This document shows positions 16,003 through 25,069 of a DNA stretch of 46,183 bases, one piece after another (position 1 is the first letter of the stretch; the number at the start of each line of letters is the position of its first letter). Location: contig JAFYBJ010000045.1 in the NCBI GenBank assembly GCA_017540265.1, positions 1-46,183 of the forward strand, read 5' to 3'. The translations under genes were made by a program, and so were the position numbers. The notes under the pieces are model-generated. The model had not been told where the DNA came from, searched no databases, and saw nothing but the letters and a program-made list of their open reading frames with translations. Origin of the DNA: Lachnospiraceae bacterium. Its GTDB lineage: Bacteria; Bacillota; Clostridia; Lachnospirales; Lachnospiraceae.

Positions 16003-16031
16003 CAGGACATGAGAACCGTCCCCATGTCCTG
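16003..16031. repeat. Hairpin with the AGAACCGTCCC loop
   Basis: CAGGACATG (16003-16011) pairs with CATGTCCTG (16023-16031) around the 11-nt loop AGAACCGTCCC. From memory, closely similar GGGACGGTTCT-loop hairpins recur in many unrelated bacterial genomes. It lies between the SGNH stop and hprK. There is no U-tract on either strand (an A-run follows on the minus strand), so a simple Rho-independent terminator is unlikely. Confidence 0.65.
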
Positions 16032-16036
16032 TTGTA

Positions 16037-17008
16037 TTATTTATATGAGGCATATTTTTCGCCGAGCAGTTTTGAATATATCTTTGCACCCTCCGTATTC
16101 AGATGCAGCGGGTGGTTAAAGAAGTATTCCGCGGGAATGGTATAATCCCCGAAGCTTCCCAGTACCGGGGCATTTAACGCCGCTGTAATATCCTCATCAA
16201 AGCTCTCAAACATCCCTTCTTCTTCCGACCAGGATTCCTCCACCGTAGGTGAAAAGCATATGATAAATTCAACACCGTTTTCACCGCACCATGCATTAAA
16301 ATCATTCAGATCGGCTATAGTCTCCGGATCCACCTCATCTATCGTTATCACATCATCATGATCCGTATTCGGAGATATCTGCGTGCCTTCCCTGAGCACC
16401 GTCATATTGCCTTTTTCATCAAAAGAATCTATGTTGTATATCTGTTCCTTTTTTGAAAAGGCACTCCGCAGCTTCTCCACCGGAACAGACGCCGTAAGCG
16501 CATAGATCTTGCGCCAGCAAAGATACGTCTTCGATACTATACCGTATTTTTTCCAGTAAGCGGTAAGCTTCTCCTTATCCGGTTCAAGCGCCGCAGATAT
16601 GGACATAACTGATGTCTCGTGGGGATTTGATTCTCCTAACATATAAATAACCGTATCCCCTTCTTTCGCCGTTTCCCTGAGTACCTGTGTCAGATAAGGT
16701 ATGCCAATGGCTGCCTCTATACCGAGGGTCTGCACTTCCCTTCCGTCGCCTATGCTTTCTTCCAGCGTTTCCTTATCTATCCCGTAAGGCACATATGAGG
16801 ATCCAAAAACTATTACACGGGGATCCCTGTCTGCATCTTCAAGCGCGTATATCTGTTTAAGTAACGCCCTCTGATACGACTTTGCATAAGCCTCCGGTCC
16901 TTTCTCATATTTCCATAAAAACCAGAACAGGGCGCGGAAAAGTACCGTCACCAGAAATACAAATACAATTGTTTTTAATATAAATATTAAAAATTTCTTA
17001 CGATCCAT
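16037..17008 (-). CDS. SGNH-hydrolase-like membrane-anchored protein
   Basis: This 323-residue protein has one N-terminal membrane helix (about residues 5-31, FLIFILKTIVFVFLVTVLF) and an extracellular domain. Block I is VIVFGSSYVPYGID, with candidate nucleophile Ser71. The C-terminal block is EYFFNHPLHLNTEGAKIY with His302. The usual Asp three residues before the catalytic His is His299 here, so the triad may be altered. DltD/AlgX-type SGNH proteins carry out O-acyl transfer on surface polymers. It starts 31 nt after YidC-sulfatase copy B with a GGAG site, so it is probably co-transcribed and may act on the same substrate. Motif similarity is weak, and activity is uncertain. Confidence 0.7.
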   Translation of the reverse strand: MDRKKFLIFILKTIVFVFLVTVLFRALFWFLWKYEKGPEAYAKSYQRALLKQIYALEDADRDPRVIVFGSSYVPYGIDKETLEESIGDGREVQTLGIEAAIGIPYLTQVLRETAKEGDTVIYMLGESNPHETSVMSISAALEPDKEKLTAYWKKYGIVSKTYLCWRKIYALTASVPVEKLRSAFSKKEQIYNIDSFDEKGNMTVLREGTQISPNTDHDDVITIDEVDPETIADLNDFNAWCGENGVEFIICFSPTVEESWSEEEGMFESFDEDITAALNAPVLGSFGDYTIPAEYFFNHPLHLNTEGAKIYSKLLGEKYASYK

Positions 17009-17039
17009 CTGTCATTACTCCGCAAATAAAGGATTAATA

Positions 17040-19712
17040 TCAGGGCGCCTCCACCGGTACCCAGCTCTTTTCAGAAAAAATACTGTCCTCTATCTCGTAC
17101 CACTGGCCACCTTCTCCTATGTCAAAAACATAACCGTTATTTTTGAGCACATCCCAGCTCTCGGAAAATACCACCTTCTGCACGCCTTCCTTCCTGCTCA
17201 TATCGATCGCATTTCCTGTGTACGGATTTACGGGATCCTCTATCATCCCTTCCATTGCAATTGCCGGCACATCTGCATTTGTCATAAAAGTCTCATCCGT
17301 GCAAAAACCATGGGCGTCAAAATCCTTTACCATGAGCAGCGCATTGAACCATTCTATATCAAGACCGTTATCAAGCACCATTCCCTTTATGTGTTCAAGC
17401 TGTCTTCCGTGATCCGATACGAGTATTATCCTCGTATTATCATAAACATTAAGCTCCCTCATCCTGTCAAAAAGTTTTGAGAGTTCCATATACGCCAGCA
17501 TGTTCACATCATAGTGCCCTTCCTGATAAGGCGTTTCAAATTCAAGAACATTTCCCTTATCATCCATAAGTTCATGCTCTGCATGATAAGCATCATTGTT
17601 GATATTTTTTGCAGGCTTATACTCCGGCTTCTTAAGCAGCATGTTATCGTGCGCCGTGTCATTATCCATCATAAGGAAGGTTCCCTTGTCGTCCGTAAGC
17701 TTTACATACGAAGGAAGCTTATCAAGAATATAATAGGCTTCGGAATAATCCGGTTCTGAAGCTTTCTCGTCAAAATACGCTCCGCTGTCATACATAAGCA
17801 GCCTTAATGTATAAGGCATCACTCTTGTGAGCGCAAAACGGAAGAAACTGTGTTCCTTTATATATTCCAGTTTTTCATCCGTTTCTTTTGTAATGGCACT
17901 TCGTCCCGCATCATATGCCTTCACATTTTCCATTCCGTCATATATTGAAAGATCGGGGACAAAGCTGTATCCGGCATAAGGAGGATCGATGACAGTTACC
18001 TCGTATCCGGCATCACCAAATACCGCCGGCATCACCTTAAGCGCCTCATCATGCTTGTCCCTTAAAAGCTCCGTATCTCTTTTATCTATCCTCTCCGGAG
18101 TATAATCATATCCGCCAAAAAGTCCCGGCGCGCCGAAGTTTGTAGAAGTTCCGTAGCTTGTCACATCCGGGTACCATACAAAACCATCAAATTTCTCCTT
18201 AAGCTCCGGAGACTCATTCATTATATATGGCACATATCCGTCAATTGCCCTGTCAAGCATTATGACCATTACATTTTTTCCTTCAGTGCTTAAAGGGATC
18301 TCCGGCTCACCTGTATTTCCCGTAGCCGCATTTTCAAGATAAACTTTATATTCACTGTTTATGACATACAGGTTTTTTATGCCAAGTCCCGTAACGGCAA
18401 GCGCCATCGATATGATGATAAGACGGGTAAACTGTCTTTTTCTGCTGATCAATATCCCTGCAAAAGCGGTCACTGCAAGGATCACAAGATTTGTAAGCTG
18501 GCCCGCCGCCTTTATATCCGGACCTTTTTCATAAACAAGCGAAGGGGCAAGTGTTTCCAGATCAAATTCAAAGAAGAGATAATCAGCTGTAAATATAAGG
18601 GCTGTGGCAAATACTCCGCCTGCAAATCCCTTCTTTGCCTCATCACCGCTCAGTGCATAGAACACCGACATCCACAGTCCGAAAGTGCCTAAGGATACCG
18701 GAAGCGCATGCAGCACATATCTTACGGGATTCAACGGATTTACCGTTGATACAAATTCAACCGGCGATGATGCTATGACCGCTGAAGGTATGAGCAGTCC
18801 CGTGAGTAAAAATAAAAATGCAGCTCCGCATATATATAAGGCGTTTATTTCTTTTAAAGCAGCGATATCAGTCTTTGTATTCTTTTTCTTAAATATCCCG
18901 CAGACAGCAGGAAGGCACATCATGCATCCTGTCAGTCCGATAAGTATATTGTGGGTATAATTGCTTCCCTTTGTGATAAAAGCAACATACACAAACAAAA
19001 GAGCTCCGATCCCGCAAGCCCCGTACTTAAAGAGTTTTACGGGTGGTTTAAGCTTGTAAAAAATATTTTTCACAAGCGAAAAAAGATTATTCAAGGTCCA
19101 GTAAAAAACCAGTCCCGCAGGGGAATCATATAAAAACACAAGAAATACAAGGGCCATTGTGTAAAGCTGCAGCCTGCTCTTAAACGGCATGCCTTTTGTG
19201 TATATGGCGCCGGATATTATATTGATAAGCGTCATAAGAACAGGCAGTATGTTTATGCTTAACGACGCAATGGTTAAAAGAGCATCGGGTTTTCCGAGAT
19301 CCGCTATGGGACCGAAAGATACACCTCTTATGCCGCCGTAACCCGAAAGGAAACGATATGCAGCTATGAAGAAGGGTATCTCAAGAAGAAGCGGCAGCAT
19401 ACCGCCAAGCTGTGAGACAGCGCTGTAATCAGATTCCTTATAATAGGCCTGCAGCATCATAAAGCGCTCATCACCGGAAAAATTCTTCCTGATATGTGAT
19501 ATCCAGGGCGACAGCTTCTTTTCTTTCTCGGCAGCCGCAGCCTGTATCATATCTGCTCTTCTGTAAAGAGGCAGCACAAGAAAATTCATCGCCAGGGAAA
19601 GCGCTATTATCGAAAGCCCTTTGTTCCAGAGAAAATCATCCGCCAGTCCGTAGACTGTTTCAAAAAAAATCTCCAGAGGACGTATCGTTATATTATAGAT
19701 AAACGATATCAA
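17040..19712 (-). CDS. YidC/Oxa1 insertase domain fused to an extracellular sulfatase-like domain (copy B)
   Basis: This is an 890-residue paralogue of the 7421-10147 protein, collinear over its length. Residues 1-220 are YidC-like ([54 protein letters not shown]). A multi-helix membrane block follows to about 450, then the sulfatase-like domain: Asp487 in [22 protein letters not shown] with candidate nucleophile Thr524, His688 in DTAHD, and Asp767-His768 in VSDHGR. The start codon is TTG (19710-19712) inside TTGA, overlapping the uvrC stop by 4 nt. AGGAGG lies about 11 nt upstream, and alignment with copy A supports this start. The SGNH-like gene follows at 31 nt. It is translationally tied to uvrC but functionally unrelated to it as far as can be seen. 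Confidence 0.85.
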   Translation of the reverse strand: MISFIYNITIRPLEIFFETVYGLADDFLWNKGLSIIALSLAMNFLVLPLYRRADMIQAAAAEKEKKLSPWISHIRKNFSGDERFMMLQAYYKESDYSAVSQLGGMLPLLLEIPFFIAAYRFLSGYGGIRGVSFGPIADLGKPDALLTIASLSINILPVLMTLINIISGAIYTKGMPFKSRLQLYTMALVFLVFLYDSPAGLVFYWTLNNLFSLVKNIFYKLKPPVKLFKYGACGIGALLFVYVAFITKGSNYTHNILIGLTGCMMCLPAVCGIFKKKNTKTDIAALKEINALYICGAAFLFLLTGLLIPSAVIASSPVEFVSTVNPLNPVRYVLHALPVSLGTFGLWMSVFYALSGDEAKKGFAGGVFATALIFTADYLFFEFDLETLAPSLVYEKGPDIKAAGQLTNLVILAVTAFAGILISRKRQFTRLIIISMALAVTGLGIKNLYVINSEYKVYLENAATGNTGEPEIPLSTEGKNVMVIMLDRAIDGYVPYIMNESPELKEKFDGFVWYPDVTSYGTSTNFGAPGLFGGYDYTPERIDKRDTELLRDKHDEALKVMPAVFGDAGYEVTVIDPPYAGYSFVPDLSIYDGMENVKAYDAGRSAITKETDEKLEYIKEHSFFRFALTRVMPYTLRLLMYDSGAYFDEKASEPDYSEAYYILDKLPSYVKLTDDKGTFLMMDNDTAHDNMLLKKPEYKPAKNINNDAYHAEHELMDDKGNVLEFETPYQEGHYDVNMLAYMELSKLFDRMRELNVYDNTRIILVSDHGRQLEHIKGMVLDNGLDIEWFNALLMVKDFDAHGFCTDETFMTNADVPAIAMEGMIEDPVNPYTGNAIDMSRKEGVQKVVFSESWDVLKNNGYVFDIGEGGQWYEIEDSIFSEKSWVPVEAP

Positions 19713-21637
19713 TTTTCCTTTTCCCTCCTGAACCAGGCATAAATATCTTCCGCCACCCTTTTGGGAAGCTTTCCCTTTTCCATAAGAGTCTCCACATCCG
19801 CCTCTCTTATATCATTAAGTGATGCAAAACCGCGCATCAGATCACGCCTTCTCTTCGGACCCACACCGGGTATATCATCCAGAACCGAATGTACCTGTTC
19901 CTTTGTCCTGAGCGACCTGTGGTATTCTATCGCAAAACGATGCACCTCATCCTGTATGCGTGTGAGTAGCTTAAAAGCTTCGCTGTCCTTATCTATCGGT
20001 ATTTCCACATTATTAAAAAATAATCCTCTGGTCCGGTGATGATCATCCTTTACCATTCCGCATACCGGTATTTTCAGTTCAAGAGAATCAAGCACACCGA
20101 GGGCAATATTCACCTGACCTCTGCCCCCATCCATAAGGATAATATCGGGAAAGCGGTCAAAATGCCCGTCATCCCTGCCTTCCTCTCTCTCTTTTAATCC
20201 ATGTTCAAAGCGTCTGGTAAGAACTTCCTTCATGCTGGCATAATCATTCGGACCCACTACGGTCTTTATCTTGAATTTTCTGTAATCGCTCTTCTTTGGC
20301 TTTCCTTTTTCATAAACCACCATGGAAGCCACATTTTCATAACCGCTTATATTTGATATATCATAGGACTCCATGCGCTCGAGCCCCTCCATTCCAAGCA
20401 AAGCTTCCAGCTCCTTTACGGCGCCTATGGTCCGGCCTTCATCACGCTTTATCTTTTCCCTGTCTTTTGTAAGTACCAGCCTTGCATTATTTGCGGCAAG
20501 TTCCACCAGTTTTTCCTTCTGACCTATCTTCGGCGTCCTGAGATATACACGGCTTCCTCTTTTTTCCGTAAGCCATTTTTCTATTGTTGCGCCGTCGCTG
20601 CTCTCAAGCGGTATAAATATCTCTCTGGGGATAAAGGGGGTTCCGGAGTAAAACTGCTCTATAAAACTCGTGAGTATATGCTCCTCACTCTCCTCCTCGA
20701 TATGCTTCATATAATAATGTTCACGGCCTGTCATCCTGCCGCCCCTTATAAAGAATATCTGGACCACGGCATCTTCTTCATCTCTTGCAAGAGCGATGAT
20801 ATCCTTATCTTCCCTGTCGGTATATTCTATTTTCTGTTTCTGCGCGATCTTCTGCACACTGCCCAAAAGATCCCTGAGTGAAGCTGCCTCTTCAAATTCA
20901 AGATTTTCCGCTGCTGCCTGCATCTTCTCCTGCAGATTCTTTATCACAGGTGCATAATTTCCGTTTAGGAAATCAAGAGCCTTTTCTATCCTTACTTTGT
21001 ACTGTTCTGCAGATTCCCTGCCTTCTATACAGGGACCGCAGCATTTTCCTATATGATAATTAAGGCATGGTCTTTCCTTACCTATGTCACGGGGAAGTTT
21101 TCTTGAACAATCCCTCAGTCCGTAAAGTCTGTTTATCAGATCAATGCTCTCACGGACTGCATCCGCACTTGTATAGGGGCCGAAGTATCTTGCCCCGTCT
21201 TTTTCGGTTTTTCTGGAAAAGGTTATCCTCGGATAATCCTCACCCGTCGATACCCTTATATAAGGATACGTCTTATCATCCCTGAGCATGGTATTGTACC
21301 GTGGCTCATGCTCTTTTATCAGATTGTTTTCAAGTACAAGGGCCTCAAGCTCGGAATCCGTCACTATATACTCAAAACGCCGGATAAGACTCACCATTCT
21401 GTCTATTTTTGGTCCGCGTCCTATGTTAGAACGAAAATAAGACCGCACCCTGTTGTTAAGGTTTACGGCCTTACCCACGTAGATGATAGTATCATCAGCA
21501 TCCCTCATAATGTATACGCCGGGTTCTCCCGGAAGCTTTTTAAGCTCCTCGGTCACATTAAAACCACCCGGCAGTATACGGTCCTTTACTTCCTTCTTCT
21601 CTTTTTCAGTTTCCGCCTGACGTATTTCCGTTGTCAT
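19709..21637 (-). CDS. uvrC: Excinuclease ABC subunit C
   Basis: UvrC makes the dual incision in nucleotide excision repair with UvrA and UvrB. The 642-residue protein shows the N-terminal GIY-YIG nuclease ([18 protein letters not shown]), a Cys-rich segment ([12 protein letters not shown]), the UvrB-interacting UVR motif ([13 protein letters not shown]), and the RNase-H-like C-terminal nuclease ([33 protein letters not shown]). A helix-hairpin-helix pair closes it ([16 protein letters not shown]). The N-terminus is about 25 residues longer than usual before [15 protein letters not shown], and the ATG lies inside the 3' end of ftsH (32-nt overlap). A GTG start closer to the domain is possible. 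uvrA and uvrB are not in the window. Confidence 0.96.
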   Translation of the reverse strand: MTTEIRQAETEKEKKEVKDRILPGGFNVTEELKKLPGEPGVYIMRDADDTIIYVGKAVNLNNRVRSYFRSNIGRGPKIDRMVSLIRRFEYIVTDSELEALVLENNLIKEHEPRYNTMLRDDKTYPYIRVSTGEDYPRITFSRKTEKDGARYFGPYTSADAVRESIDLINRLYGLRDCSRKLPRDIGKERPCLNYHIGKCCGPCIEGRESAEQYKVRIEKALDFLNGNYAPVIKNLQEKMQAAAENLEFEEAASLRDLLGSVQKIAQKQKIEYTDREDKDIIALARDEEDAVVQIFFIRGGRMTGREHYYMKHIEEESEEHILTSFIEQFYSGTPFIPREIFIPLESSDGATIEKWLTEKRGSRVYLRTPKIGQKEKLVELAANNARLVLTKDREKIKRDEGRTIGAVKELEALLGMEGLERMESYDISNISGYENVASMVVYEKGKPKKSDYRKFKIKTVVGPNDYASMKEVLTRRFEHGLKEREEGRDDGHFDRFPDIILMDGGRGQVNIALGVLDSLELKIPVCGMVKDDHHRTRGLFFNNVEIPIDKDSEAFKLLTRIQDEVHRFAIEYHRSLRTKEQVHSVLDDIPGVGPKRRRDLMRGFASLNDIREADVETLMEKGKLPKRVAEDIYAWFRREKEN

Positions 21638-23987
21638 CGTCTGTATTCTTTTCGTGGTATGAACGGTTCTTCAGCATCTCTGAAAAATCCCTGCTGCCTT
21701 TATTTTCAGCCTCTGCAGGCTTATTCCCCCCATTTTCCTGAGGAGGCACATTCTGCGGCGGCATGTTATTCCACTGGGGAGGCACATTCTGCGGCGGCAT
21801 GTTATTCACCGGAGGCATGTTATTCCACTGGGGAGGAACATTCTGCCGGGGAGGCATGTTATTCACCGGAGGCATTCCCTGGGGAGGCATGTTATTCACC
21901 GGAGGCACGTTATTATTCTCCTCTTCACGCTCTCTCCTCATTTTAGCCAGGCTTTCCTCTCCCCTGTTCTTTTCAGGCATGGGGATGCCCTTTTCCCTGC
22001 AGTATATCTCCATGAATTCGTGACCTGTTATGGTCTCTTTTTCAATGAGATATGCGGCGATCTTATCAAGTATATCCCTGTTTTCCTTGAGCAGGGCCTT
22101 TGCTTCTTTGTAGCTTTCCTTGATCATCTTCATCACTTCTTCATCTACCGCAGCGGCTGTTTCATCCGCACAGTTAAGAGAAGTGGAGCCGTCAAGATAT
22201 GCATTATCCACACTTTCGATCTGCATCATCCCAAAGCGCTTGCTCATGCCAAAACGCGTGATCATGGCTCTGGCTATACGTGTGGCCTTTTCTATATCAT
22301 TCGCAGCGCCTGTCGTTACAGTATCAAATACTATATCCTCAGCCGCCCTGCCTCCGAGAAGACTCACAAGCTCTGCCCTCAGTTCCTTTTCTGTCTGTAT
22401 GAACTTCTCCTCTTCAGGGTAAGAGAGCACATAACCAAGTGTTCCCATAGTCCTGGGGATTATGGTTATCTTCTGCACCGGTTCCGTATTCTTCTGTAGA
22501 GCAGTGATAAGGGCATGGCCGGTCTCGTGATAAGATACCACCTGTCTTTCCTTGGGAGAAAGTATGCTGTCCTTTTTCTCCTTACCCATGCTCACCAGCT
22601 CAACGGCATCAAGAAGATCCTTCTGGCTTACATATTCACGTCCCCTCTTTACGGCAAGTATAGCTGCCTCATTTATCATGTTTGCCAGATCCGCGCCCAC
22701 AGCGCCTACCGTAGCTAAACCTATGGCATCCAGATCCACTGTCTGGTCAAGCATCACATTCTTGGAATGAACTTTAAGTATCTCTACACGTCCCTTGAGA
22801 TCAGGTTCTTCAACTATAATACGTCTGTCGAAACGTCCGGGACGAAGCAGCGCCTTATCCAGGATCTCCGGCCTGTTGGTAGCCGCAAGGATTATTATTC
22901 CCTTTTTTGCATCAAAGCCGTCCATCTCGGAAAGCAGCTGATTAAGAGTCTGCTCCCTTTCATCATTGCCGCCGAATTTTGAATCACGGCTTCTTCCTAT
23001 GGCATCAATCTCATCGATAAAGATGATACAGGGAGCATTCTTTTCCGCTTCCCTGAAAAGATCTCTTACACGGGAAGCACCCACACCCACATACAGCTCT
23101 ACAAAATCAGAACCTGCAAGGGAGAAGAAAGGCACGCCGGCCTCTCCTGCAACAGCTTTCGCAAGCAGGGTTTTTCCTGTTCCGGGAGGGCCTACCAAAA
23201 GCCCGCCCTTGGGTATCTTTGCGCCTATCTTTGAATACTTCTCGGGATTATGAAGGAAATCAACTATCTCTACCAGTGATTCCTTTGCCTCATCCTCTCC
23301 TGCCACATCCTTAAAAGTGATGCCTGTTTCCTTGCCTTCGTACATCTTCGCATTGGATCTGCCTACATTAAACCCGAAGCCTCCGGAACGTCCCATGCGG
23401 TTGAAGATAAAGCCCATGGCGATCCAGAGTATCACAAGAGGAAGCACATAGGTTAACAGTATGTTCATGATAAAGCTGGAGCCGTTCTCCACCTTGCTGC
23501 TGACTGCCACGCCGGCATCCAGCATCCTGCCGGTGACGGTGGTTGGATCTTCCGCCAGCCCCGTATAATATGTCTTTGAAGGAACCAGGCTGCCCTCTTT
23601 TGAGATCTCCGTGATGATGATGCGGTCTCCCTCTATGGAGATCTTCTCCACTTTATTGGAGCTGACCATGCCGAGAAACTCATCATATGTTACCTCAAGA
23701 TTCTGGGCCGACCCTCTTCCCACAAAATAGCTTATAAGAAGAAGCGCTATAAAAGTGACCACGATGAACAGCATTATATTGGGACCGCCGCTCTGGCTGC
23801 CTCCTTTTTCGCCGTCTCCCTCCGGCCCTTTCCTTCCTCCGTTTCCTTCGGGGCCATAACCATCCTGCCTGTCCTGCATAGGAGATTTCTTTATAATGCC
23901 TCCTTTAAAAGCATCCCTTTTTACAGGCAAACGTTCAGGAGTCTTTTTCTCCTGAACGTCTGCCGCTTTGTTTCCAAAAAATGTCAT
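21606..23987 (-). CDS. ftsH: ATP-dependent zinc metalloprotease FtsH
   Basis: FtsH is a hexameric membrane AAA+ protease that degrades membrane and regulatory proteins. The 793-residue copy has a polar Gly-rich N-terminal extension (1-70), a membrane helix at 71-90, an extracytoplasmic domain, a second helix near 174-195, Walker A GPPGTGKT (266-273), Walker [11 protein letters not shown] (321-330), the second region of homology around [10 protein letters not shown] (381-390) and the zinc site HETGH (487-491). After the protease domain comes an unusual low-complexity tail (about 691-752) built from VPP, NNMPP and QWNN units, then a conserved-looking end. Normal length is about 600-700 residues. 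It follows the TRAP binding-protein gene after 17 nt with AAAGGA, and its 3' end overlaps uvrC. Confidence 0.97.
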   Translation of the reverse strand: MTFFGNKAADVQEKKTPERLPVKRDAFKGGIIKKSPMQDRQDGYGPEGNGGRKGPEGDGEKGGSQSGGPNIMLFIVVTFIALLLISYFVGRGSAQNLEVTYDEFLGMVSSNKVEKISIEGDRIIITEISKEGSLVPSKTYYTGLAEDPTTVTGRMLDAGVAVSSKVENGSSFIMNILLTYVLPLVILWIAMGFIFNRMGRSGGFGFNVGRSNAKMYEGKETGITFKDVAGEDEAKESLVEIVDFLHNPEKYSKIGAKIPKGGLLVGPPGTGKTLLAKAVAGEAGVPFFSLAGSDFVELYVGVGASRVRDLFREAEKNAPCIIFIDEIDAIGRSRDSKFGGNDEREQTLNQLLSEMDGFDAKKGIIILAATNRPEILDKALLRPGRFDRRIIVEEPDLKGRVEILKVHSKNVMLDQTVDLDAIGLATVGAVGADLANMINEAAILAVKRGREYVSQKDLLDAVELVSMGKEKKDSILSPKERQVVSYHETGHALITALQKNTEPVQKITIIPRTMGTLGYVLSYPEEEKFIQTEKELRAELVSLLGGRAAEDIVFDTVTTGAANDIEKATRIARAMITRFGMSKRFGMMQIESVDNAYLDGSTSLNCADETAAAVDEEVMKMIKESYKEAKALLKENRDILDKIAAYLIEKETITGHEFMEIYCREKGIPMPEKNRGEESLAKMRREREEENNNVPPVNNMPPQGMPPVNNMPPRQNVPPQWNNMPPVNNMPPQNVPPQWNNMPPQNVPPQENGGNKPAEAENKGSRDFSEMLKNRSYHEKNTDDDNGNTSGGN
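21732..21917 (-). repeat. Degenerate tandem repeats encoding the Pro/Asn/Met-rich FtsH tail
   Basis: Blocks encoding [21 protein letters not shown] and similar units recur across residues 691-752 of FtsH. The DNA is correspondingly repetitive (GGCATGTTATTC, GGAGGCAC and related blocks on the plus strand), as expected from slipped-strand duplication. The reading frame stays intact throughout. Confidence 0.75.
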
Positions 23988-24004
23988 TTAAATTGTCCTT
24001 TGTT

Positions 24005-25069
24005 TTATTTTGTATAAAGATCTTTTACCTTCTGTGTAAGTTCTTCGCCATATATATCGGCAAATACGTTCACCACACCGGATGTAGCCGCTCTGAACTC
24101 GTTAAGGTCGGGATATGTTACTGTCATTCCGGCCTCTTCGAGAGAGGATACAAGATCCTCTGTCTGCTGCTTAACGATGGATCTGTTCTCATCGGAAGCA
24201 TTCTTTGCGGCAGTATTTATAACCTCCTGATACTCCGGAGTAAGCCCTGTCCATATATCCTGCCTTATGGTAAGAGGCATTGCATCATAGCTGTGATTTG
24301 TTATGGCAAGATAATCCTGTACCTCATATAAAGCAGAATTATAAATTACGGGGATAGGATTCTCCTGGGCATCAAATTCGCCGTTTTTAATTGCATCCTT
24401 AAGTTCGGTAAAAGGATAGCTCTTAGGCTCTGCGCCGAGGGCACTCATCGTTGCCATAAGTATCTGATTGTCCGGAGTCCTTATGTTAAGGCCGTTCATA
24501 TCGGCAGCCTTTTCGACAGGTCCGGCAGCTGCTGTTGTGGTAACACAACGGAAACCGTTATCGAAATATGAGAGCACATGTATATTGTACTGTTCAAGAT
24601 CAGTCTCTACGCTCTTCTGTGTATCGGAATCAATGAAAGCCCATGCCTCTTCAAAATCTCCGAAAAGGAAGGGAAGTGCGGACACGCCCATGCGTGTTGC
24701 ATAAACCGCATAATTTCCCGCGCTTGAAACAGTCATATCCACTGTGCCGTTTATCTCGCCTGCGATCAGATCGGAATCGCTTCCAAGCTCTCCCGAAGGA
24801 TGTATCTCCACCAGGATATCTCCGCCTGTAGCTTCTTCAACCTCTTTCTTAAATGATGCAAGGGCCACTCCTCTGGGATCATCCTCACCGGTTGAATATC
24901 CTACTTTCAATGTAAGAGGATAAGTAAGGCTGCCCTCTGCCGCAGTTCCCTGCTCCTCTGTTCCGTCTTCAGTTTCCGTAACAGCTGCAGTATCACCGGT
25001 GTCTCCGCATGCAGTAAAAGCAAGTGCACCCGTCATGGTTAACAGAAACAATAAGGTCTTCTTTTTCAT
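24005..25069 (-). CDS. dctP: TRAP transporter substrate-binding lipoprotein (DctP family)
   Basis: This is an extracytoplasmic solute receptor for a TRAP-type transporter. I start it at the ATG at 25069: AAGGAGG lies 7 nt upstream and ATGA overlaps the diguanylate cyclase stop. This gives 354 residues beginning MKKKTLLFLLTMTGALAFTACGD, a lipoprotein signal with lipidated Cys21. The mature part begins with an acidic/Thr linker. DctP hallmarks include LTLKVGYSTGEDDPRGVALASFKKEVEEATGG-type start motifs, EIHPSGELGSDSDLI, and the central substrate segment ADMNGLNIRTPDNQI, where the family has its carboxylate-binding Arg. No DctQ/DctM permease genes are in the window, so it is an orphan next to a Cache-domain signalling enzyme. 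The ligand is unknown; organic acids are usual for the family. Confidence 0.9.
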   Translation of the reverse strand: MKKKTLLFLLTMTGALAFTACGDTGDTAAVTETEDGTEEQGTAAEGSLTYPLTLKVGYSTGEDDPRGVALASFKKEVEEATGGDILVEIHPSGELGSDSDLIAGEINGTVDMTVSSAGNYAVYATRMGVSALPFLFGDFEEAWAFIDSDTQKSVETDLEQYNIHVLSYFDNGFRCVTTTAAAGPVEKAADMNGLNIRTPDNQILMATMSALGAEPKSYPFTELKDAIKNGEFDAQENPIPVIYNSALYEVQDYLAITNHSYDAMPLTIRQDIWTGLTPEYQEVINTAAKNASDENRSIVKQQTEDLVSSLEEAGMTVTYPDLNEFRAATSGVVNVFADIYGEELTQKVKDLYTK

